Shown here in pieces: positions 38,901 through 50,296 of a DNA stretch of 64,000 nucleotides. Under the pieces are notes generated by a model. That model worked only from the letters and a program-made list of their open reading frames with translations, ran no database searches and was not told where the DNA came from. The stretch is from Physella acuta (lineage: Eukaryota; Mollusca; Gastropoda; Physidae): contig NW_026733235.1 of assembly GCF_028476545.1 (NCBI RefSeq), positions 17,640-81,639 of the forward strand, in the 5' to 3' direction. The translations under genes and the position numbers were made by a program. Each line of letters opens with the position of its first letter. The first letter of the stretch is position 1.

Positions 38901-40539
38901 AGCATGAACAGAATACTAGCATTACTCTTTACCATTATGCTGAGGCCTTTGGATTACGCTGATGATAATGAACAGGTAATTTAGCTTGCTAATGTAGACT
39001 AAACATATGTAGGTATATAGCATAAACAGAATACTAGCATTACTCTTTACCATATGCTGATATTATGAATGAGTATCATGAATAGTATTGACTGGCTAAT
39101 ATTTTACTCAAGATCCTTCGCATTTTGTTTGGTGAGGCCAACGCAGCAAATCAACCTCCATCAGATGACAGTGATGAATTGACATCACGTCTGTCTATGA
39201 TGTCAGTTGGGTTGACATCTGATTGGCTTACAAGTCTCCCAGGGAAGACAATCAATGACAGTGGACTAGAGAGTTATCTCCCTTCTTCAGGTTGGTGTTT
39301 AAATTTGTTTTTCCTGTTATACTAATTTAGGATTTCGGAACACAATATTATGTACACTTTTGTAAAGAATTTCACCCTTTTCTTCACTTAATAAAACGTT
39401 AAAATTATATTGAAATTTTTTTTCTTGAGACAATCAATCAGTCAACTCAGAATTATCTCTAAGATCTCATGATCAAGGTGGAAATAAAAAATTCGGAGAT
39501 AACAAATTTCCTTAGACCTTAGTTGTTTCATTGTTATGCCTTTGACCCAAATTATCTATAAATTTACAGTTAAAACTTACTTTGTGACAAATTTTTAAAA
39601 TAAATTTCAGCTCACCGAGGCGTGTCAGAGCTGTGTACAAAAACCAGAATGGACCTCTCACGTCTGCTGGACCCTCCACAGAGGGACAAAGACGTCATCG
39701 CTCTGGCAGAGAAACTCGGCTTCTCCAACTTGACTACCAGCCTGGTTGCAATGAGGTCCAGTCACACCAGCCCAACTGATTTTTTGCTGGAATATTTTGA
39801 GGTTCATCATTTTTGTCTGACTAGATAGTGATCATTGGAATTTGTTATTTAAAAAAATGTAATATTCACTACTTATTAAAACCCCACTGGGCTAGGGTTA
39901 CAATACTAGCTTGTTAGGACCTGGAAGTGTTTTTATTGGTCAATTTTAGTTCAAGGGATATTTAAATATTTCTCTTGAATTTTATTTTCAAGAGATTATT
40001 ATATAAGTAAACAAACAAATTGTTTAGTAAAAAAAAAGCCCATTGAACTAGTTGTTTAAAGTTTAGGGATTTAAACCTTTTCAACTTAGATGACTAACAT
40101 CACAAAAATCTCTTGTTTTTATTAAAGTGATTAACCAAATATTCTTTATTATAACGGAACTTCTGTCAGTAGCTTGGCAACTTATTTATTTTTTAAATTG
40201 TATGTGTACAGTATATAAACGTTATTTTTAAAAAGAATATTTTATGTGTTTGTTGTGTAAGTGAGTATATTTTCTGATGTTGATGTGATTCTATTTTTGC
40301 ATGTTTATGTGATATGCCAGTATGATTCTATTTTTGTATATTCAAGTGATTCTATTTTCAGATGCTTATGTGATTATATGTTTGCATGTTATTTTTGCTT
40401 AATTATATGTTAATGTAATTCTATTTTAGGATGTTAATGTAATTTCTTATATTCCCAGACTGTAGACGGGAACCTGAATAAATTAAAAGAAGGCCTGTGC
40501 TCCATAGGCAGGGAGGATGTAGCCTCTCTCATACAGTGA
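29964..40539 (+). CDS. NFKB1/Relish-like: NF-kappaB p105/p100-type (Relish-like) transcription factor, 20 coding exons, 1158 aa
   Basis: Exons: 29964-30132, 30816-30964, 31503-31651, 31853-31986, 32405-32563, 32994-33098, 33238-33332, 33551-33689, 34020-34223, 34564-34611, 34812-35023, 35355-35874, 36387-36597, 36743-36860, 37382-37604, 38018-38187, 38636-38857, 39113-39290, 39611-39801, 40459-40539. All have GT-AG borders and compatible phases; they total 3477 nt. Order: Rel homology region (residues ~57-366) with [21 protein letters not shown]; Gly-rich region (~385-430); linker (~450-700); ankyrin repeats (~740-1000); DSGLES; death domain (~1070-1140). Full-length class I NF-kappaB proteins are held in the cytoplasm by their own ankyrins; phosphorylation and proteolysis free the Rel half to bind kappaB DNA downstream of innate immune receptors. 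The start follows an acceptor at 29957, so a 5' UTR exon lies upstream. The linker makes it longer than vertebrate p105. Confidence 0.97.
31010..31240 (+). mobile_element. tRNA-derived SINE in NF-kappaB intron
   Basis: It shares the body of the 14760-14990 element: CAGCACTGATGGGTACCTGG, GGTGGCTTAGTGTTGACCAC. The tRNA-like head is degenerate (GGTGGTCTAATGATTGTTAA). Confidence 0.7.
32800..32985. repeat. Diverged ~95-bp tandem duplication, NF-kappaB intron
   Basis: ACAACTTTACTAACTATTGA ... AAAATGTTGATAAA occurs twice before exon 32994. It is not at a splice donor. Confidence 0.7.
33311..33445 (+). repeat. Worn ~45-50-bp tandem repeat spanning an NF-kappaB 5' splice site
   Basis: The exon end CTTGATGTCCACAGACAG|GTGAG is followed by CTTTATGTCATTAGATAG|GTGAT, then CTTTATGTCATTAGACAG|TTGAG and CTTGACGTCCATAAAAATG. 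Each is separated by ATTAAT/TATC-containing spacer. Three to four decayed copies of the exon-intron junction are present. Confidence 0.65.
34020..34223 (+). other. Exon encoding the NLS and glycine-rich region
   Basis: [16 protein letters not shown] is followed by ~45 residues dominated by glycine ([20 protein letters not shown] and on). In human p105 the Gly-rich region is needed for proteasomal generation of p50. Its presence here suggests partial processing rather than the endoproteolytic cleavage described for insect Relish. Confidence 0.9.
35355..35874 (+). other. Large linker exon with DSG motif and short peptide repeats
   Basis: It encodes 173 residues of charged, Ser-rich sequence. 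[13 protein letters not shown] is repeated about three times ([20 protein letters not shown]). DSGVDPGS at 35559-35582 resembles a spaced beta-TrCP degron (DSG-x4-S). This exon explains much of the extra length compared with vertebrate p105. Confidence 0.85.
36005..36120 (-). mobile_element. tRNA-derived SINE, partial, NF-kappaB intron
   Basis: Reversed, it carries GGTCTCGAGTTCATAGGATG and CCACCCAGCTATGATGGATA, matching the 14760-14990 family body. Confidence 0.65.
36387..38857 (+). other. Exons encoding the ankyrin-repeat (IkappaB-like) domain
   Basis: Exons 36387-36597, 36743-36860, 37382-37604, 38018-38187 and 38636-38857 contain at least six repeats: [108 protein letters not shown]. Spacing fits the IkappaB-like half of p105/p100, which masks the Rel NLS. 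Confidence 0.95.
37755..37905 (-). mobile_element. tRNA-derived SINE, NF-kappaB intron
   Basis: Reversed it reads GGTAGAGAGCTCAATAGC ... GTCTCGAGTTCGGATCTCA (B box) and CTGGGCATAGTGTTCACCTC. Same family as 14760-14990. Confidence 0.75.
38823..39057 (+). repeat. 118-bp tandem duplication copying an NF-kappaB exon end and its splice donor
   Basis: The last ~35 nt of exon 38636-38857 (GATTACGCTGATGATAATGA, then ACAG|GTAATTT) and the first ~80 nt of the intron are repeated once. The second donor is at 38976. The copies differ by only a few bases. Proximal donor use keeps the established frame into exon 39113. Confidence 0.92.
39113..39290 (+). other. Exon encoding the canonical DSGLES phosphodegron
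   Basis: DSGLES at 39257-39274 matches the DSG-Phi-x-S beta-TrCP degron of IkappaB proteins (DSGLDS in IkappaB-alpha) and p105 (DSGVETS). It lies between the ankyrins and the death domain. The serines are the expected IKK targets. Confidence 0.88.
39611..40539 (+). other. Exons encoding the death domain and C-terminus
   Basis: [20 protein letters not shown] then [31 protein letters not shown] and [26 protein letters not shown]-stop. Helix pattern and position fit the p105/p100 C-terminal death domain. Confidence 0.88.
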
Positions 40540-41430
40540 CACACTGACACGTAACGTCTTCATCAGTCAGGACTGACAGGATACCACATAACTGGGGTTC
40601 AAGGTCAGGATTGATCTCATATACCAGTCAACTGATTGTCAATTTATTAAAAAAAGATGTCCTGATACATTGTTTGAAACTCTCATGCTTGTTAGTTATA
40701 AATAAGATTTGTAAATTGTTTACTAATTCGGTCCTATATAATTATTGTGATAATGGGTAACGGTGTGTTGTTGAATGTTAGAATTGGATTTTTAAAAATA
40801 ATAAGTAATTTGATCCTATTTTTTTTTTAAACTAATATTTTTTGCTTTTTAAATTTGATCTGATGAGATTGTCTGATCAGACAATCAGAATGTCTGTCCA
40901 TTGACAAGGCAGACAATATGTCTGTCCATTGACAAGGCAAACAATACGTCTGTCCATTGACAAGGCAAACAATATGTCTGTCCATTGACAAGGCAAACAA
41001 TACGTCTGTCCATTGACAAGGCAAACAATATGTCTGTCCATTGACAAGGCAAACAATATGTCTGTCCATTGTTAAGTCAAACAGAATGTCAGTCCATTGT
41101 TAAGTCAAACAGAATGTCAGTCCATTGGCAAGGCAAACAATGTCAGTCCATTGGCAAGGCAAACAGAATGCCTGTACACTATAAGGCCAAAAAAATGTCT
41201 GTCCATTAATAAGGCAAAGAGAATGTCTCTAAATTGTCTGATATAACAATTAAAATGTCTGTATAAGACATGGTGAAATTGCTTCATGTATGGATGTGCA
41301 GTGATGTTTTATTTAACTGTTTAAATGTTTAGAGAACTGTATGTTTGTTTACAATTATTTGTAAACTGTTTAAAAACTTTGATACTAGATGTGATAAACT
41401 TCAAACTATGACAATAAACTTTGAAAAACA
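40540..41430 (+). other. NF-kappaB 3' UTR (shortest supported form)
   Basis: Runs from the stop to AATAAA at 41413-41418. A later AATAAA-like signal near 42388 could extend it. It contains the 29-bp array below. Confidence 0.6.
40885..41225. repeat. 29-bp minisatellite in the NF-kappaB 3' UTR, ~11 copies
   Basis: Unit TGTCTGTCCATTGACAAGGC, then AAACAATA; distal copies diverge (GTTAAGTCAAACAGAA, GGCAAGGCAAACAG). Confidence 0.93.
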
Positions 41431-42423
41431 TGGCAGCAGCCTCGTTGTATAAACTATTTTCACCAGTGTGAAATTTGAGAATTTGTTTCTTGTAAAAACT
41501 TTTCCAGTTTTTTAAACAATTTTTTTAACATCCAGAAACTCCACAACCATCACGTTTTTTTATTTAAAAAAAACAGCTTTCACAAATATAAAATCATAAT
41601 TAGATTGACAATCTGTGTAATATGTTCATTTGTCTCATGTGACCTAAGTATATTCATTTTGTCTTCATCTAGGAATAATCAGAATGGAAGTATTAATTTT
41701 ACTCCATGTTTACAATATTTTTTTACACCCTTTTTTTTCTTGTGGATCAAATTGTAGCTGAAGTAAGCTAATACTCATTAACGGCTAAAGATTTATGAAC
41801 TGTATGTTAGCTTATGGCTGATGATTTATGAGCTGTTTATTAGCTAATGGGTGATAACTTTCTTTATGTGTGTGTTCACTTAACGACACATTCCTTGTTT
41901 TCAGGTTAAACACAAAGGTTTAACTGCCTTACGATGTGCTTCAGCTAAACATTTCACATCATCTGTGTTCTGCTCTCGCCGTTGTCATGGCAACTGTGTA
42001 ATGTACATAATGCTTGTTTAACCATTGCCATGTTAGCTTACCAAGCTACTGTTTATATTTTTATGTTTTAAAAAAAAAATGTGTTGAATTCTACATATGT
42101 ACAGCCTGTATGTAATAACTGTTGTTTCGGTACATTTTTCATTGATTATCACATATTTTACCAGATGATTGTTGTCATGGTAACCCTTGCATAAAAATAA
42201 CAAATTTTTTTTTTACCTGATGATGGTAAAAACACTTATTTTATTATTTGAAGATTGTTAGCGTGTTAACTTTTGGGAAAGGAAACATATTTATCCTGCA
42301 CTCTTGCTGTGTGAAAGTTGAGTAGAGAAACACCTGTTGTACCTAATGACTATAAAGCCACTTGTTAAAGCACTATCACTTTTTTAAAATAAACATTGAA
42401 GGAAGCTGCAGCTTCATGATTTA

Positions 42424-42945
42424 CATCATGTGTCCTTTTTTTTTTGCTTACATCATGTGTCCTGTTTTTTTACTTACATCATATGTCCTTTTTTTTACTT
42501 ACATCATGCGTCCTTTTTTTCACTTACATCATGTGTCCTTATTTTTTTCTTACATCATGTGTCCTTTTTTTACTTACATCATGTGTCCTGTTTATTTTTT
42601 ACTTACATCATGTGTCCTGTTTTTTTTACTTACATCATGTGTCCTGTTTTTTTTTACTTACATCATGTGTCCTGTTTTACTTACATCATGTGTCCTGTTT
42701 TTTTTAATTACATCATGTGTCCGTTTTTTTTAATTACATCATGTGTCCTGTTTTGTTTTTACTTACATCATGTGTCCTGTTTTTTAAAAATAACATCATG
42801 TGTCCTGTTTTTTTTAAATTACATCATGCGTCCTGTTTTACTTACATTATGTGTCCTGTTTTTTTTTACTTACATCATTTGTCCTGCTTTTTTAACTTAC
42901 ACCATGTGTCTTGTTTTTTTTACTTATATCATTTAAAAAAAAAAA
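42424..42945. repeat. ~26-30-bp T-rich minisatellite, ~18 copies
   Basis: Unit TTACATCATGTGTCCTGTTT followed by a variable T run. Overlapping open frames (YIMCP/HHVS peptides) are by-products of the repeat. Confidence 0.93.
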
Positions 42946-43144
42946 TTTCACCCAGACATGTAATTTACAACGTCAATTAGCCTTGGCATGTTTGCTTTAG
43001 TATTATGGTTTTCATCATCTCAGCATGTGAGGACGGATACAGATTTACTTCTTTCTGTCATGTGCTTTCATTCATTGATGTAGGTTTACTTGTATCATAG
43101 GTCCTGATTTTATTTACATCTTTTACATCTAGTGTTCTATTTTT

Positions 43145-45763
43145 ACAAGCTTTTATTTAACTCACTTCCTCTGTCGTCAGTCTGTCGACAGTCTGTCTAG
43201 ACGGAAACGCAGGAGTGAAAATTCGGACAGTTCTACTTGACCGACACGATTCACAGTTGGCACGTGGGTCAAGACATGAAGACAATGCAATCTGAAACTA
43301 AATTTGACTTAATTGGATGCCTAATTGATTTTTTATGAATTAATTAAAATTTGGACCGAATTAGTAGGCATGTCTAGCCAACCACACCACACGCGTCATC
43401 AATAGCTGCGCCATCACGACCACGTAATGGCTGCGTTCAAAAACCATTGCGCGCCTACTGAACGTGATGTTCAGTAGGCGAGCAATGGTTTTTAGTCATG
43501 TAACTCTATTGTAAATAAAACATGTAAAGTACTGAAAAAAAAATTCATAAAAAACGTTTTAATAACAAGCTTTTATGTAATGATGCACTAAAAAGTAGAA
43601 AATAAATTATAGACTACTATTTAAATAACTATAAAGAAAAGCGTGGGTGTCTTCTTTAACATTAGTAAAGGTATCCAATAGATACTAAAGTGACCCACGC
43701 TTTTCTTTATAGTTATTTAAATAGTAGTCTATAATTTATTTTCTACTTTTTAGTGCATCATTACATAAAAGCTTGTTATTAAAACGTTTTTTATGATTTT
43801 TTTTTTTTTTACAAGCTTTTATTTAACTCACTTCCTCTGTCGACAGTCTGTCTGTCTAGACGGAAACGCAGGAGTGAAAATTCGGACAGTTCTACTTGAC
43901 CGATACGATTCACAGATGGCACGTGGGTCAAGACATGAAGACAATGCAATCTGAAACTAAATTTGACTTAATTGGATGCCTAATTAATTTTTTATGAATT
44001 AATAAAAATTTGGACCGAATTAGTAGGCATGTCTAGCCAACCACACCACACGCGTCATCACCTTCAATAGCTGCGCCATCACGTAATGGCTGCGTTCAAA
44101 AACCATTGCGCGCCTACTGAACGTGATGTTCAGTAGGCGCGCAATGGTTTTTAGTCATGTAACTCTATTGTAAATAAAACATGTAAAGTACTGAAAAAAA
44201 AATTCATAAAAAACGTTTTAATAACAAGCTTTTATGTAATGATGCACTAAAAAGTAGAAAATAAATTATAGACTACTATTTAAATAACTATGAAGAAAAG
44301 CGTGGGTGTCTTCCTTAACATTAGTAAAGGTATCCAATAGATACTAAAGTGACCCACGCTTTTCTTTATAGTTATTTAAATAGTAGTCTATAATTTATTT
44401 TCTACTTTTTAGTGCATCATTACATAAAAGCTTGTTATTAAAACGTTTTTTATGAATTTTTTTTTTACAAGCTTTTATTTAACTCACTTCCTCTGTCTGT
44501 CGTCAGTCTAGACGGAAACGCAGGAGTGAAAATTCGGACAGTTCTACTTGACCGATACGATTCACAGTTGGCACGTGGGTCAAGACATGAAGACAATGCA
44601 ATCTGAAACTAAATTTGACTTAATTGGATGCCTAATTAATTTTTTATGAATTAATAAAAATTTGGACCGAATTAGTAGGCATGTCTAGCCAACCACACCA
44701 CACGCGTCATCACCTTCAATAGCTGCGCCATCACGTAATGGCTGCGTTCAAAAACCATTGCGCGCCTACTGAACGTGATGTTCAGTAGGCGCGCAATGGT
44801 TTTTAGTCATGTAACTCTATTGTAAATAAAACATGTAAAGTACTGAAAAAAAAATTCATAAAAAACGTTTTAATAACAAGCTTTTATGTAATGATGCACT
44901 AAAAAGTAGAAAATAAATTATAGACTACTATTTAAATAACTATGAAGAAAAGCGTGGGTGTCTTCCTTAACATTAGTAAAGGTATCCAATAGATACTAAA
45001 GTGACCCACGCTTTTCTTTATAGTTATTTAAATAGTAGTCTATAATTTATTTTCTACTTTTTAGTGCATCATTACATAAAAGCTTGTTATTAAAACGTTT
45101 TTTATGAATTTTTTTTTACAAGCTTTTATTTAACTCACTTCCTCTGTCTGTCGTCAGTCTAGACGGAAACGCAGGAGTGAAAATTCGGACAGTTCTACTT
45201 GACCGATACGATTCACAGTTGGCACGTGGGTCAAGACATGAAGACAATGCAATCTGAAACTAAATTTGACTTAATTGGATGCCTAATTAATTTTTTATGA
45301 ATTAATAAAAATTTGGACCGAATTAGTAGGCATGTCTAGCCAACCACACCACACGCGTCATCACCTTCAATAGCTTCAATGGCTGCGTTCAAAAACCATT
45401 GCGCGCCTACTGAACGTGATGTTCAGTAGGCGCGCAATGGTTTTTAGTCATGTAACTCTATTGTAAATAAAACATGTAAAGTACTGAAAAAAAAATTCAT
45501 AAAAAACGTTTTAATAACAAGCTTTTATGTAATGATGCACTAAAAAGTAGAAAATAAATTATAGACTACTATTTAAATAACTATAAAGAAAAGCGTGGGT
45601 GTCTTCCTTAACATTAGTAAAGGTATCCAATAGATACTAAAGTGACCCACGCTTTTCTTTATAGTTATTTAAATAGTAGTCTATAATTTATTTTCTACTT
45701 TTTAGTGCATCATTACATAAAAGCTTGTTATTAAAACGTTTTTTATGAATTTTTTTTTAAAAG
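43145..45763. repeat. Four tandem ~655-bp units, each with two large palindromes
   Basis: Units start ACAAGCTTTTATTTAACTCA at 43145, 43811, 44467 and 45118 (periods 666, 656, 651). Each contains palindrome A (first copy 43439-43493; 25-bp arms around GAACGTGATGTTC, arm AACCATTGCGCGCCTACTG). Each also contains palindrome B (first copy ~43545-43796; arms ~110 bp, from AAAAAACGTTTTAATAACAA to AAAGCGTGGGTGTC, loop ~45 bp). Copies are >95% alike by eye; the first differs most. No coding frame or recognisable termini; foldback or Helitron-like origin is only a guess. Confidence 0.95.
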
Positions 45764-46184
45764 TTTTGTGATGTGTGAATAATTTTGAAAAATTAAGCAA
45801 TTCTGTTTAAATTTTGCCAGAGTTAAAAGCAGAACTGTGAAAGCGTCAACAACTTTGAGCATATTAATTTGTGTGGATTGGTAAAAATAATTCTGAACAA
45901 CTCTTTGATTCTAGTTGTTAACTTTGATACTATAAGCTTAAAATTAATGTCTAGTTTTATACATTCAGGACATAGACCCACAAGAAAAAAATTAAAAGCC
46001 AGCACATTAGACATATAATTTTTAAAATAAGAGGTGATTGAAGAAGTTGTTTCTAATTTTAAATTGAAGTTTTTTGGTCCAGTTTATTGAGTTGTCTCCC
46101 ATTGCCCATAACAACGTTAATTCGTGTCGTAAGGAATAAAATAAAAAGCTAGGCGCTAACAAAAATGTTCTAGCTCAGAGTAAG

Positions 46185-46381
46185 GAGTTTTTCTTCCAGA
46201 CTTTTTTCTCGGGGGGGGGGGGGGGCACTTGATATTTTCGGGGTAGCGGTCAACATTTTCCGGGGGTGTGGGGGGGGGGGGGGCACAAGTAAAAGTATAT
46301 GTTTGCTATATAAATTCCATCTCATTGGGGGGGGGGGGGGGCGGTAGACTTTCTTCGAAGAGATGCCTGGAAGAAACTCTG
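46185..46381. mobile_element. hAT-type MITE (family A), inverted
   Basis: GTTTTTCTTCCAGAC to GCCTGGAAGAAACTCTG with poly-G interior. Flanks AGAGTAAG and AGAGTATG match at 7 of 8 bases. Confidence 0.82.
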
Positions 46382-46543
46382 AGAGTATGTAGGCTGGTTT
46401 TGTAGAAATTTGTGGATATAATTTTGGCGTAAATATTTATAAAATTTTCTAAATATTCAACCAGAATTAAATAATTTTAATAATGGGGAGGGGGTGGGGG
46501 GATAAAAAACAACCGCTTCTGCTAGCCAATCCTTACTCAATCA

Positions 46544-46737
46544 CAGTAGCGTAGCGAGGGGGGGGGGGGACCTTAGGGGGCGCCAAAATGGGTTGGAAAA
46601 ATAAATTGAAAGGTTGAGGGGGGTGCAAATTGAAAGTTTGAGGGGGGGGGGGGTGCAAATCGAAACTTTGAGGGGGGGGGGGGGGTGCAAATCGAAAAGT
46701 TTGTCTCCGGGCGCCGGGAAGGGTCGCTACGCCTCTG
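46544..46737. mobile_element. hAT-type MITE (family B), inverted
   Basis: CAGTAGCGTAGCGAGG to GGGTCGCTACGCCTCTG. Flanks CTCAATCA and CTCGATCA match at 7 of 8 bases. Confidence 0.87.
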
Positions 46738-46997
46738 CTCGATCATGAGGTTTAAACACGAGGTTTCAGCTTGCAACAAGACCTTCGTTATGGTGATGTA
46801 GGGACAAGTTTAGCAATTAAAAAAAAAGACAAGCCATATCTAAAACTGTATCAAGTCGGCCTAAAAAATATGAATAAAGAAAATCTTTGAGATTTAAAAC
46901 ATTTATCGCAACTAGATCTTAAAAACATTGGTGGTTGCCACTGGTTGGCATTCTAATTTCTAATTTCACATTTTTCTTATATAGTTGCCTCTCTCTC

Positions 46998-47000
46998 TCT

Positions 47001-47092
<92 letters not shown>
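46998..47092. repeat. (TA)n microsatellite
   Basis: About 95 bp of TA preceded by a short CT run. Confidence 0.96.
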
Positions 47093-47095
<3 letters not shown>

Positions 47096-47289
47096 AACCT
47101 CTGCTGCCTAATTAATACTGAATGTTTATAAAAAGGTGAACCCAAATTAATCTAATGATAATGTTTGAATGAATTGAAAATAGTACTTTTAAAATTCCCC
47201 ATCTCATATGAAGAATCTATTCTCTCCTCGTGATGTAACCATTTATTTTTTTAAGTCCGTAAAATAAAATAAAAAAATTTAAAAATCTA

Positions 47290-47660
47290 AAAAGTTATAG
47301 CGCCCCGCAGACGTGAGGTACACCGTGCACGGTGTAAGCGATGAAAAGTTCCAGCAATTTTTTTTCCCTGCCTAGGGTTCCTGAGGTCGCACGTAGACTG
47401 GCGTAAGACGATGAGAGGCTGTGAGCGCCGGGCGGGGATTCTACGTGAGTAAGTGTCGACTGGGCGGAGACAGGGCCAGCTCTCTACTCTGTGGGTCAAA
47501 CCAAGTTTTATCCGTTTGATTTTTTTCCCCTATATTTTCGTGCAAGATGTCTTGACCAAAGGAAACGTTCGTTTAGTGGAAAGTTTAGTCAAAGTTTTTC
47601 AGTGATCGGACAATGTAAACATTTCGTCTGGGCAGACGATCGAGTTGAAGAATAAAAACG
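47290..47660 (+). other. GC-rich island, possible non-coding first exon or promoter
   Basis: CpG-containing sequence stands out from AT-rich surroundings and ends near a good donor (AAAAAC|GTAAGT, ~47659). It could be a 5' UTR exon of a + strand gene such as the one at 62214. There is no coding evidence; the minus-strand frame of ~70 codons here has no recognisable content. Confidence 0.25.
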
Positions 47661-48221
47661 TAAGTACACAGGCGATGAAGACGTAACTGTTGCATGATGG
47701 GAAATGTTTGGATTGACTTTGTGACTTGTGAGAAGTCGGTTTTTTTTTTTTTCGCGAAGTGACGACGAACAAAGCGTTTGTAGTCATCTATTTTTATCGC
47801 ACAATTTTTACAAGTTTTGAACCAGATTTAAAAACAACTGTTTGCAAATATGCCAACAAAGGTGTTACTAAATCAGAAAATGTTTGGTATTTGAGATAAA
47901 ATATGAAAATATAATGAGATTAGTGTTGTGAGATTAAAGTTGTCAAAGATGCATTTCATGGTGTTTTAATTACTGGATACTGCTAAACTATTGACAATGC
48001 TGTTCCATTGAATGGGTTAAAATGGGGGTTGGTTCACTAAGAATAAGTGAAGTTGATTTTGTTAGATTGTAAAGATTATGGTTTAGTGAAACTGATTTAG
48101 TGAGACCGAGTGAAGTTGATTGGGAAAGTGATTGTTAACCTTGTGAGACCGAGTAATACTGATCTTGTAAAGCTCAACAACTAGTTGAGGCCAGTGATGG
48201 TAGCACGTTAACCCCTTGATC

Positions 48222-48765
48222 TTGTAACAGTAAAACCCCCTGATGTTGGCCTAGTAAAACCCCCTGATGTTGGCCTAGTAAAGCCCTTTGATGTTGTCCT
48301 AGTAAAGTCCCTTTGTATTGGCTTAGTAAAGCATCATGATGTTGGCCTAGTAAAACCCCCTGATATTGGCCTAGTAAAACCCCCTGATGTTGGCCTAGTA
48401 AAACCCCCTGATGTTGGCCTAGTAAAGCCCCCTGATGTTGGCCTAGTAAAACCCCCTGATGTTGGCCTAGTAAAACCCCCTGATGTTGGCCTAGTAAAGC
48501 CCTTTGAATGTTGGCATAGTAAAGCCCTTTGATGTTGGCATAGTAAAGCCCTTTGATCTTGGCCTAGTAAAGCCCCTTGATCTTGGCAGAGTAAACCCCC
48601 TTGATATTGGCCTAAGTTAAGCCCCTTGATGTTGGCCTAGTAAAGCTCTTTGATGTTGGCCTAGTAAAGCGCCTTTGTTGGCCTAGTAAAGCCCTTTGAT
48701 GTTGACCTATTAAAGCCCCTTGATTTTGGCCTAGTTTAAAGCCTTGATGTTTGTCTAGTAAAATA
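48222..48765. repeat. ~24-bp minisatellite, ~22 copies
   Basis: Unit GTTGGCCTAGTAAAACCCCC then TGAT, with CCTTTGAT variants increasing toward the right. Confidence 0.94.
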
Positions 48766-49943
48766 AATGACTTTTTAAAAAACAAAACCCTATAGATTCA
48801 AACAATTTGTTATACTAATAACATAGACATAACACGTCTACAGTTGGGAAACATCCAAACACGTTAAAGTAAAAAAAAAATCACATTACTAAGAATTTGA
48901 ACTCACAAAGACGATAACCCAAGTTACTGTCCCAATGATATTTAACAATCATAACTCATTTGTAAACAATCCTAAGTATGTTTCAAATCTCGGCTCTCAA
49001 AAGAAATACAACTGACACTGATACTGTAATTTTGACCAACTGAAACCCAGCCTTTTATTCACTGTGCCGCTGTTATCAAGATGTTTTTATTTTGGCTCCC
49101 CGCTCTTTACGGCAAGCAACTGGTTGTAAACAAGGGTCAGATACTCGCGACCTTAGAGGGGAGGTACAGGCAACAGGGGGGGGAGGTGCCAGCGGTAGGA
49201 GGGGGGGGGGGGCAGGGAAGAAAGCCGAAAGCCGGAGTGAGTGTGTTTCTTTGTTCGCCAGTTCTCTCCCTGCCGGTCACATGACATGAGCCGAATATGC
49301 CACGTCTTGCACGGTTCAGATTTCGCCGCCTTGAAGAACTCGGGGCCGTTAGCACTAGCCCAGTTTATGTGCGGGGTCGGACAACCCCCCGTCCCTCGCT
49401 TCTGCCCCCCCCCCCCCCCCCCCCATCACTAGTGCATGACTTGCATCTGCTGTGAACTCGCAAGTTTGTAAATAATACAATCAAAGCGCTCGAACTAGAC
49501 ACAACATTACATAATTAAAGCTGTTTCATAATAACACATCATTATAGTTTTTACATTCTGTTATGAAACTACATACAATTACTTATTAAATACATTCAAT
49601 AATTAAGTAGGCAATTATGTAATTAAAAAAAGTAGTGCCTAGATGTGCTTTAACTTATCTAATTACTCAAATAGTTATATAATGACATACACCCGTGTAT
49701 TATTACTATTTATTACTAACATACACTATTACATGCTTACACACCACTGTGTAGTTATATTCAGCATAGCATATTTCATACACTAATACATGATTACACA
49801 CTGCTATAGGCTATAATTACACCTAAAACTAACGATACGAAACCATTATGAGACATGCGTGTTCCAAAAACAATGATGACTTGAGTAAATCATTATACTT
49901 GTTCTAGAACTGTTTAGAATAAACAGCAGTATGAACTGGGTTT
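48766..49943. other. Intergenic region, no supported gene
   Basis: AT-rich DNA around a GC-rich patch (49080-49440) with a poly-G run near 49200 and a poly-C run near 49405. Frames there are short and unlike any family I know. Confidence 0.5.
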
Positions 49944-50172
49944 TGTTACAATAGTACTGACTTACAAAAGTACTGACACATTGTTACAATAGTACTGACT
50001 TACAACAGTACTGACACATTGTTACAATAGTACTGACTTACAACAGTACTGACACATTGTTACAATAGTACTGACTTACAACAGTACTGGCACATTGTTA
50101 CAATAGCACTGACTTACAACAGTACTGACACATTGTTACAATAGTACTGACTTACAACAGTACTGACACTCT
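49944..50172. repeat. 38-bp minisatellite, ~6 copies
   Basis: Unit TTACAATAGTACTGACTTAC then AACAGTACTGACACATTG. Confidence 0.95.
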
Positions 50173-50296
50173 CCATGGAAGGTCTGTTTTAAATGGCCTC
50201 TTTGAAGTCTACTCTAAACGTAGCCCCACTCAAGAAAATAAAAGGGCTCACAATTTCCGTAGGGATCGGAAACATCAATGGTACCACAAGCTCGTT

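Noticed and set aside
42362-42980. Overlapping frames with HHVSCFF/YIMCP repeats
   Set aside because: By-product of a T-rich minisatellite; no start context, splice signals or non-repetitive flank.
47287-47499. 70-codon minus-strand frame
   Set aside because: No family resemblance, no splice or start support; the region may be a promoter or UTR exon.
49081-49432. Several short overlapping frames in a GC-rich patch
   Set aside because: Frames overlap on both strands, span homopolymers and resemble no known family.
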